Positions 1 to 3,056 of a stretch of DNA of 5,213 nucleotides are shown here, piece by piece. Source of the DNA: Caldifarciminota bacterium UBA3073 (lineage in GTDB: Bacteria; Hydrothermota; UBA3073); contig DFBT01000114.1 in assembly GCA_002366725.1 (NCBI GenBank), positions 11,890-17,102 of the forward strand. The letters run 5' to 3'. Position 1 is the first letter of the stretch, and each line of letters opens with the position of its first letter. Both the position numbers and the translations under genes were made by a program. The notes below the pieces were generated by a model. It saw only the letters and a program-made list of their open reading frames with translations. It was not told the origin of the DNA and made no database searches.

Positions 1-81
1 CGCCTCCTGCAGGGATAGAGCCCTCCCCTGGAGTGACGATGTAAGGAGAACAGAGAGCAATAATGTGTTTATCCTACGCAC
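1..81 (-). CDS. Exported protein, N-terminus only (possibly TolC-like)
   Basis: The visible 27 residues run from a GTG start to the left window edge and read MRRINTLLLSVLLTSSLQGR followed by ALSLQEA. This is a typical Sec signal peptide: a basic n-region (RR at 2-3), a hydrophobic core of about residues 7-15 and a small-residue cleavage region. The start is GTG at 79-81, because an in-frame TGA lies six codons upstream and no ATG occurs between them. No clear Shine-Dalgarno sequence precedes it. A perfect promoter ends about 50 bases upstream, which supports a real gene. The mature start ALSLQEA resembles the first motif of TolC-family outer-membrane efflux proteins (LTLEEA-like). That assignment is a guess from seven residues; export to the envelope is much better supported. 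Confidence 0.72.
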   Translation of the reverse strand, partial: MRRINTLLLSVLLTSSLQGRALSLQEA

Positions 82-130
82 AATTTTTGTGTCTATTCAA
101 AGGGAGAAAAAAGTTACAGCAAGCTTCTCT

Positions 131-159
131 ATTATACATACATTTTTGAGATTTGTCAA
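131..159 (-). promoter_or_regulatory. Sigma-70-type promoter for the left-edge exported protein
   Basis: Read on the minus strand, TTGACA (154-159) is separated by exactly 17 bases from TATAAT (131-136). Both hexamers match the consensus fully. Transcription should begin near 124, leaving a leader of about 42 bases before the GTG start at 81. Confidence 0.85.
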
Positions 160-229
160 GAACTTTTTGGCGAGAGCTTGGAAAACTGTTCTACAGGATT
201 CTCGAAAAAGAGAGATAAATTTTCTTTTT

Positions 230-296
230 AACAGGGATTGCCTGCCTGCCGGTAGGCAGGAAAGAGAATATAAGAGATAAGATTAAAGAGACACTG
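230..296 (+). repeat. AACAGGGA repeat, copy A, with 20-bp palindrome inserted
   Basis: AACAGGGA (230-237) is followed after three bases by the near-perfect palindrome CCTGCCTGCCGGTAGGCAGG (241-260), then by an AG-rich flank (AAGAGATAAGATTAAAGAG). The same AACAGGGA plus AG-rich flank recurs inverted at 303-333 without a palindrome, and directly at 348-430 with a longer palindrome. Copy A therefore looks like a repeat carrying an inserted palindromic element. Confidence 0.6.
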
Positions 297-302
297 AAAT
301 AA

Positions 303-333
303 AAAACTCTTTAAATCTCTTAACTTCCCTGTT
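303..333 (-). repeat. AACAGGGA repeat, copy B (inverted, no palindrome)
   Basis: On the minus strand this reads AACAGGGAAGTTAAGAGATT followed by TAAAGAG. It matches the flanks of copies A and C, but nothing sits between AACAGGGA and the AG-rich part. It looks like the empty form of the same repeat. CCCTGTT at 327-333 and AACAGGG at 348-354 face each other across an A-rich spacer and could form a 7-bp stem. Confidence 0.5.
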
Positions 334-347
334 TTAAAAAAAGAATT

Positions 348-430
348 AACAGGGACTTTCCTGTCTACCGATGCACGGCATCCGTATGGACAGGTAGAAA
401 TGAGACTTAGACGAGAATTTAGAGAATAAA
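348..430 (+). repeat. AACAGGGA repeat, copy C, with 35-bp hairpin element
   Basis: AACAGGGA at 348-355 is followed by a hairpin at 360-394. The outer arms are CCTGTC (360-365) and GACAGG (389-394). The inner arms are TACCGATGC (366-374) and GCATCCGTA (378-386), with one mismatch, loop ACG and a two-base TG bulge. An AG-rich flank follows to about 430. This is the long form of the palindromic element; a similar long copy lies at 2609-2648. Confidence 0.6.
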
Positions 431-480
431 AAAATCTAGGTATTGTCCAAATGTGTTGTGCCGGGAAAAAGCAGTTAATT

Positions 481-557
481 GGAGTGCAATAGCTTGCTAT
501 TGCCAAACCGTGACAGGATACTTTAGTCCTCTATGCCCTGCCAAGGCAGGGCACTCC
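481..557. repeat. Paired hairpin element 1 (GGAGTG ... CACTCC ends)
   Basis: Two perfect hairpins lie between the inverted ends GGAGTG (481-486) and CACTCC (552-557). Hairpin one is GCAATAGC (486-493), TT, GCTATTGC (496-503). Hairpin two is TGCCCTGCC (534-542), AA, GGCAGGGCA (545-553). Read on the minus strand, hairpin one has the same plan as hairpin two: stem, AA loop, stem, CACTCC. The stem sequences differ but each pairs completely. Neither has a T-tract, so they are not terminators. No gene lies in the stretch 160-640; this element and the AACAGGGA repeats are all I can see there. Confidence 0.72.
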
Positions 558-641
558 ACTACAGATGACTTTAATGCTATCAAGTCACTTTGAGACATTC
601 CCAAAATTTAAGTAATGTCTGTTGCGTAGTTCCTTGTAAGA

Positions 642-676
642 TAAAAAAGAGCCCCAGCAGATATAACCGGGGCTCT
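642..676 (-). terminator. Intrinsic terminator behind the secreted-protein remnant
   Basis: On the minus strand AGAGCCCC (669-676) and GGGGCTCT (648-655) form a perfect 8-bp GC-rich stem with a 13-base loop, and a run of six T residues follows directly. It begins 18 bases after the stop codon at 695-697, the classic distance for the end of a transcript. It probably served the original secreted-protein gene and now may end transcripts from the DUF4160-DUF2442 pair. Confidence 0.85.
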
Positions 677-694
677 ATGCTTCTGGTGACAGAT

Positions 695-805
695 CTACCG
701 AATGATGGTTATTTTCTCAACAACAGTCTCATTTCTCGCTTCAAGTTGGAGAAAATAGATTCCAGAAGAAAGACCCGTCGTTTCGAGGTTAAGTTGAAAT
801 GTCCT
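695..805 (-). pseudogene. C-terminal remnant of a secreted protein (type IX-like sorting tail)
   Basis: The minus-strand frame ending at TAG 695-697 reads ...FQLNLETTGLSSGIYFLQLE and then ARNETVVEKITIIR. This matches the last strands of Por/type IX secretion C-terminal sorting domains and related FlgD-Ig-like tails: a (L)SSG(I/V)YF(L)xLE core, a short turn, and a K-(hydrophobic)-IR ending just before the stop. In those proteins the tail directs export across the outer membrane. Upstream of about codon 805 the frame stays open for some 25 more codons but no longer resembles the domain, and it ends at a stop inside the DUF2442 gene. No start codon with a ribosome site is apparent. The intact terminator just downstream suggests this is the genuine 3' end of a gene whose body was deleted or displaced. 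Confidence 0.68.
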
Positions 806-852
806 GCATAAATGAACTACAAAATGCCGAACGATGAAAGACAGACAATTAT

Positions 853-1098
853 CTAATGTTTTAACAGTCCATCCACAAATAAATCTTCGTCAATCTCTTC
901 CCAATGGATGCCCACCCCTCTCCCGATAAGCCGCCATTTATTTCTCTGCTCCTCAGTGGCATCTCTTAAGGCAGGAAACCACTCGATGGGAACGCTAACA
1001 ACACGGCCATCGGACAGATAGACTTGTATTACTTCGTTACTGAACCGAACATCGGTGGCAAAAACTGTTATAGGTTTAATAACTGCCGAAGTATTCAT
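853..1098 (-). CDS. DUF2442 family protein, probable partner of DUF4160
   Basis: This small protein of 81 residues belongs to the DUF2442 family, recognised from LSDGRVVSVPIEWFPAL (28-44), ATEEQRNKWRLIGRGVGIHW (47-66) and the acidic end DEDLFVDGLL (70-79). I chose the ATG at 1096-1098 over an ATG 36 bases upstream because AAGGAG lies seven bases before it; the upstream ATG would add a poorly conserved extension. The first 23 bases overlap the 3' end of the DUF4160 gene in another frame, so the two should be co-translated. Members of this family are often found next to DUF4160 proteins, in an arrangement like a toxin-antitoxin pair. That role is unproven, and which partner would be the toxin is not visible here. 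Length is normal and the gene appears intact. Confidence 0.88.
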   Translation of the reverse strand: MNTSAVIKPITVFATDVRFSNEVIQVYLSDGRVVSVPIEWFPALRDATEEQRNKWRLIGRGVGIHWEEIDEDLFVDGLLKH

Positions 1099-1315
1099 CC
1101 CACCTCTCCTTAAATAAATTACGATGTTTTTCAATAATCTCTCTCAAGTTTCCCAATTGCCTTGCATTGAACCCCACGGATTTTGCCAAAGTCACGGGAT
1201 TTAACCAGAACTTGGCATAATTATCAGCTGATTCAACATGAATATGCGGTGGTACATCTCCTTCATTGCTAAAAAAGAAAAACCGATAGCCATGAACACG
1301 CAAGATCGTTGGCAT
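1076..1315 (-). CDS. DUF4160 family protein, possible toxin-like partner
   Basis: This 79-residue protein matches the DUF4160 family, whose members typically begin MPTILR.xGYRFFFFSNEG and continue with PPHIHVE. Here the start is MPTILRVHGYRFFFFSNEG (1-19), followed by PPHIHV (22-27), where H24 and H26 are the conserved histidines. A helical tail with R/K/E-rich content (LREIIEKHRNLFKERWDEYF) closes it. The start at 1313-1315 is fixed by family similarity; its ribosome site is weak. The gene is first in a two-gene operon with DUF2442 (23-base overlap) and has a consensus promoter about 40 bases upstream. The biochemical activity is unknown. Operon form, size and genomic company suggest a toxin-antitoxin-like or stress module, by inference only. 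Confidence 0.88.
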   Translation of the reverse strand: MPTILRVHGYRFFFFSNEGDVPPHIHVESADNYAKFWLNPVTLAKSVGFNARQLGNLREIIEKHRNLFKERWDEYFGSY

Positions 1316-1355
1316 ATATTTCTTACTAAATCACCGGATTCACATCTATCAAAAA

Positions 1356-1384
1356 ATTATACCACATCTTTTTCTAAAAGTCAA
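1356..1384 (-). promoter_or_regulatory. Sigma-70-type promoter of the DUF4160-DUF2442 operon
   Basis: On the minus strand TTGACT (1379-1384), a spacer of exactly 17 bases and TATAAT (1356-1361) form a near-perfect promoter. Transcription should start near 1349, about 34 bases before the DUF4160 start. The context TTTCTTGACTTTT is identical to that of the rightward promoter at 2895-2923. Confidence 0.85.
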
Positions 1385-1476
1385 GAAATTTCTTACCCTC
1401 TTTTCCAGTCAGAATGTCAAGAAAAAGGTTAACTCTGTGGTACAAATTAAATTCATGCCTACATTTCAGATGGTAT

Positions 1477-1558
1477 CACTCCATTGGCAAGGCTGAAGCC
1501 TTGCGCCACATTTACTACATTTGTCCCATAATTTTGCATTACCAAGGTAATGCACTCC
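1477..1558 (+). repeat. Paired hairpin element 2 (CACTCC tails)
   Basis: This is a second copy of the element at 481-557. Hairpin one is GCAAGGCT (1487-1494), GA, AGCCTTGC (1497-1504), followed by GCC rather than CACTCC. Hairpin two is TGCATTACC (1535-1543), AA, GGTAATGCA (1546-1554), with the tail CACTCC at 1553-1558. A further CACTCC at 1477-1482, preceded by ATGGTAT, may be the right half of a third, broken hairpin. Here the hairpins point the same way, whereas in element 1 they are inverted. I see no gene in 1385-1666. Confidence 0.7.
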
Positions 1559-1666
1559 ACAGCCATTTATTACAAGCCCAATTCTACAAAGGCTTTTCAT
1601 GGTTTTAGCCGTATATTCAATAGCAAATCTTTAGCACAACACCCCAAAAATCAGGCAGCTTATACT

Positions 1667-1894
1667 CTAAATAAGTGCTATAAAGTCTTCAAGAGTTATT
1701 TTGGAATGCCTTAAGATTGTTTTGAGAGTCTTTGGGGCTAATGTTTTACCTGCATGCACAGGAACTGTTACTAATATGTCTTTACTATGGTGGTGAAGAT
1801 GGTAATGACTTCCTCTGACTCTAATAATAGTAAAGCCTTTCTTCTCCAGCACTTTGACTACTTGTTTTCCTGTAACTCGTGGTAATCTTGTCAT
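1667..1894 (-). CDS. hicA: HicA family mRNA interferase toxin
   Basis: This 75-residue protein belongs to the HicA (YcfA-like) toxin family, small dsRBD-fold ribonucleases that cleave mRNA when not bound by HicB. The N-terminal helix region LPRVTGKQVVKVLEKKGF (4-21) is typical. It is followed by the signature VRGSHYHLHH (26-35), in which H30 of GSH is the expected catalytic histidine. The strand and loop VTVPVHAGKTLAPKTLKTIL (42-61) is the usual (V)P.H.G..L..GTL..IL segment, with K55 in place of the common glycine. The gene appears intact. Its ATG overlaps the hicB stop as ATGA, so expression depends on translation of hicB. The order antitoxin then toxin is the reverse of E. coli hicAB but common elsewhere. 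No convincing terminator follows it. Confidence 0.95.
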   Translation of the reverse strand: MTRLPRVTGKQVVKVLEKKGFTIIRVRGSHYHLHHHSKDILVTVPVHAGKTLAPKTLKTILRHSKITLEDFIALI

Positions 1895-2109
1895 AAAACA
1901 CCTGCTGGAATTCTAACAGGAACTTCAACTGGAATAGGTTTCTTAAGATCTTTCAGGGTTTCAATATACCCTTCAATTGCTTCCTGGGCATTGGTAAAGG
2001 CTTCTTCCCAGGTACTCCCTTCAGTAATACATCCGGGAAGACTCGGAACTGTTACTGTATATCCGCCATCCTCGTTCTTCTCTAATAATATTGTATATTT
2101 AAGTTCCAT
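1891..2109 (-). CDS. hicB: HicB family antitoxin, single-domain short form
   Basis: This 72-residue protein is a HicB-type antitoxin that should bind and block the adjacent HicA. The core motif is EDGGYTVTVPSLPGCITEGS (13-32), followed by the helix TWEEAFTNAQEAIEGYIETL (33-52). This is the partly degraded RNase H-like fold of the family. The sequence then ends in a proline-rich tail (KKPIPVEVPVRIPAGVL) and has no C-terminal ribbon-helix-helix or helix-turn-helix domain, unlike longer HicB proteins. It may therefore not act as its own DNA-binding repressor. The start is well fixed by AAGGAGG (2114-2120) four bases upstream. It overlaps hicA by four bases. I see no consensus promoter close upstream; the nearest one pointing this way is at 2843-2871, about 730 bases away. 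Confidence 0.94.
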   Translation of the reverse strand: MELKYTILLEKNEDGGYTVTVPSLPGCITEGSTWEEAFTNAQEAIEGYIETLKDLKKPIPVEVPVRIPAGVL

Positions 2110-2113
2110 ATAC

Positions 2114-2120
2114 CCTCCTT
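2114..2120 (-). promoter_or_regulatory. Strong Shine-Dalgarno site of hicB
   Basis: AAGGAGG lies four bases before the hicB ATG on the minus strand and is a full anti-16S match. It is the strongest ribosome site in the window, consistent with the antitoxin being translated in excess over the coupled toxin gene. Confidence 0.85.
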
Positions 2121-2147
2121 AACTTCTCGTCAGTATTGTCAAAAATC

Positions 2148-2190
2148 TAACCACAGACCTGCCTGCCGGCAGGCAGGGAACACAGAGATT
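2148..2190 (-). repeat. CTGTGGTTA repeat interrupted by perfect 20-bp palindrome
   Basis: The perfect palindrome CCTGCCTGCCGGCAGGCAGG (2158-2177) sits inside a second repeat. Read on the minus strand it is AATCTCTGTGTTC, palindrome, TCTGTGGTTA. Removing the palindrome restores a continuous AATCTCTGTGTTCTCTGTGG-type sequence. A similar split arrangement occurs at 2585-2657, and the right flank recurs at 2280-2288. Confidence 0.68.
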
Positions 2191-2233
2191 TTTATTAATT
2201 AAGGAATTACAAAAGATTCTTCTCCCTCCCCTC

Positions 2234-2252
2234 CCTCGACGTATCGTCGGGG
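2234..2252. repeat. Small GC hairpin CGACG-TAT-CGTCG
   Basis: CGACG (2237-2241), loop TAT, CGTCG (2245-2249), extended by one T-G wobble and two C-G pairs to an 8-bp stem. No T-tract follows on either strand, so it is not a standard terminator. It is probably another member or relic of the local palindromes. Confidence 0.45.
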
Positions 2253-2264
2253 TGAATGACCTCC

Positions 2265-2288
2265 CATACGGGTCGTATGACTGTGGTT
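2265..2288 (+). repeat. Palindrome CATACG-GGT-CGTATG with CTGTGGTT flank
   Basis: A six-base inverted repeat with a three-base loop (2265-2279) is followed directly by ACTGTGGTT. It uses the CATACG/CGTATG core found in the long palindromic elements, and its right flank matches the repeat that surrounds the copies at 2158 and 2609. Confidence 0.5.
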
Positions 2289-2367
2289 TGTCATATTCTT
2301 TCATATTCTATTTGACACTACCTTCTCGTATTATTATCCCAAATTATGCGTTAAGAAACCATCTCAA

Positions 2368-2398
2368 GTCCGTCCAAAGGATCCGTATGGATAGGGAC
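2368..2398 (+). repeat. Degenerate long palindromic element
   Basis: GTCCGTCC (2368-2375) and the end GGATAGGGAC (2389-2398) flank GGATCCGTAT, the core shared with the element at 2609-2648. Arms are imperfect, so this looks like an older, decayed copy. Confidence 0.45.
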
Positions 2399-2418
2399 AA
2401 GATTTCATGAGATCATCA

Positions 2419-2437
2419 CCTACCTACCGCAGGCAAG
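2419..2437 (+). repeat. Degenerate short palindromic element
   Basis: CCTACCTACCGCAGGCAAG differs by a few bases from the 20-bp palindrome at 2158-2177 and is probably a decayed or divergent copy of it. Confidence 0.4.
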
Positions 2438-2471
2438 ATATTTGAAAATAAGGAACTTATGCACAGCATCT

Positions 2472-2494
2472 CATACGAGCCGTAGGGCCGTATG
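2472..2494. repeat. Palindrome CATACG...CGTATG with inner GCC/GGC stem
   Basis: CATACG (2472-2477), a bulged A, GCC (2479-2481), loop GTAG, GGC (2486-2488), CGTATG (2489-2494). This makes a 9-bp stem with one bulge. It shares the CCGTATGGACA end with the elements at 360 and 2609. Confidence 0.5.
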
Positions 2495-2584
2495 GACAAA
2501 AATTAAATGGAAACCCTTTCCGTAGGTATCCTGCAGACTTTTCACCCAAAAGGTGAAAATCAGGTATACTTAAAAAACTTATAT

Positions 2585-2657
2585 AATCTGTGTTTATCCG
2601 TGATTATCCCTGCCTACCGGTCCCTACGGATCCGTATGGACAGGCAGGCGTGGTTAA
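2585..2657 (+). repeat. CTGTG/GTGGTTA repeat with long 40-bp hairpin element
   Basis: A 40-base element (2609-2648) has outer arms CCTGCCT (2609-2615) and AGGCAGG (2642-2648). Its inner arms are GTCCCTACG (2620-2628) and CGTATGGAC (2633-2641) around GATC, with one mismatch and an unpaired ACCG (2616-2619). It is flanked by AATCTGTGTTTATCCGTG on the left and CGTGGTTAA on the right, the same outer repeat as at 2148-2190 in the opposite orientation. Confidence 0.65.
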
Positions 2658-2822
2658 TGCATATTCTGGGATCATCTATCCCAAATTCTCCAGTGGAGGT
2701 ATACACCCAATAATTTTTCCATCTAAGATAGAAGAAATGATCTACTTTGCCATACAATCGTTAAGCGAGACTTCAGAAATCTCTTTCTGTATGCATGTTT
2801 TTAAAACACTTATTTATATATA

Positions 2823-2836
2823 GGGTCATTTGACCC
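2823..2836. repeat. Palindrome GGGTCA-TT-TGACCC near leftward promoter start
   Basis: Two perfect six-base arms with a two-base centre lie at the expected transcription start of the leftward promoter (-10 at 2843-2848). The position suits an operator for a dimeric regulator or a 5' RNA hairpin; neither role can be shown from sequence. Confidence 0.5.
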
Positions 2837-2842
2837 AATTCT

Positions 2843-2871
2843 ATTATAATCCAAAAAAGACAATTTGTCAA
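2843..2871 (-). promoter_or_regulatory. Sigma-70-type promoter, leftward, without obvious gene
   Basis: On the minus strand TTGACA (2866-2871), a 17-base spacer and TATAAT (2843-2848) match the consensus fully. Transcription should start near 2836 and run left. The first confident gene in that direction is hicB, starting at 2109. The promoter may therefore drive a small RNA, a relic gene, or hicBA with a leader of about 730 bases. Confidence 0.8.
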
Positions 2872-2894
2872 GGGGAAAATAGAGTCTTTTTTTC

Positions 2895-2923
2895 TTGACT
2901 TTTTTACATTTTAAGGTTATAAT
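2895..2923 (+). promoter_or_regulatory. Sigma-70-type promoter for sppA
   Basis: TTGACT (2895-2900), a 17-base spacer and TATAAT (2918-2923). Transcription should start near 2930, giving a leader of about 127 bases before the sppA start at 3057. It stands back to back with the leftward promoter, the two -35 boxes being 23 bases apart. Confidence 0.85.
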
Positions 2924-2939
2924 CCGTAGATAAAGACAG

Positions 2940-2986
2940 TAATTAAGTCATTAGGTAATTATGTCATTAACCCAACGACCCAACGA
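2940..2986 (+). repeat. Tandem short repeats in the sppA leader
   Basis: TAATTAAGTCATTA (2940-2953) is repeated with one change as TAATTATGTCATTA (2956-2969), a 16-base period. It is followed by two copies of CCCAACGA (2971-2978, 2979-2986). All fall inside the untranslated leader, just after the predicted transcription start. Confidence 0.65.
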
Positions 2987-3056
2987 CTTTAACATATCTG
3001 TGTCCAAAAATAAGAGAGCGTTTTTTATATTACCATAACTTAAAAAAGGGGGTTCT

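Larger units (their letters stand above)
2121..2822. other. Intergenic repeat cluster without a supported gene
   Basis: Between hicB and the divergent promoters I find no reading frame with family resemblance, a ribosome site and plausible composition. The frames that are open read mostly through palindromic repeats, giving repetitive peptides such as LPAGR. The stretch holds seven or more palindromic elements (listed separately), a pyrimidine-rich run at 2221-2236, a small hairpin GGGAT/ATCCC (2668-2682) and a palindrome CTCCA-G-TGGAG (2688-2698). The part from 2650 to 2822 is free of the repeats and could be decayed coding sequence or an RNA, but nothing is recognisable. Confidence 0.6.

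Noticed and set aside
65..506. Open frames on both strands across the AACAGGGA repeats
   Set aside because: They read through the palindromes (peptides such as LPAGRQ and CPYGCRA), and one overlaps the better supported promoter and signal-peptide gene on the other strand.
590..811. Plus-strand frame of 73 codons
   Set aside because: It runs antisense through the terminator and the type IX-like tail, which explain the sequence far better.
1238..1608. Two plus-strand frames of 64 codons
   Set aside because: One is antisense to DUF4160 and its promoter, the other is formed by the hairpin element; neither has a family match or ribosome site.
1590..1620. Possible terminator after hicA (GGCT...AGCC then TTTGT on the minus strand)
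   Set aside because: The stem is only four to five base pairs with a weak T-tract; it is not supported enough to call.
2138..2145. TTGACA-like box close upstream of hicB on the minus strand
   Set aside because: The position 17 bases downstream is occupied by the Shine-Dalgarno sequence and has no -10 match, so I do not call a promoter there.
2119..2304. Minus-strand frame of 61 codons upstream of hicB
   Set aside because: It passes through the CCTGCCTGCCGGCAGGCAGG palindrome and ends in the hicB leader, and its peptide is low in plausibility.
2315..2338. TTGACA on the plus strand followed by TATTAT
   Set aside because: The spacing is 11 or 14 bases, too short for a promoter, and no gene follows.
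230..2650. CRISPR array explanation for the repeated palindromes
   Set aside because: The repeats differ in length and sequence, are unevenly spaced, sit inside other repeats, and have no uniform spacers or cas genes.
2507..2823. Two plus-strand frames crossing the long palindrome, one ending YSGIIYPKFSSGGIHPIIFP and onward
   Set aside because: The first part is repeat-derived and no ribosome site precedes it. The tail from about 2650 is not recognised, so I left it as possible decayed coding sequence, not a gene.
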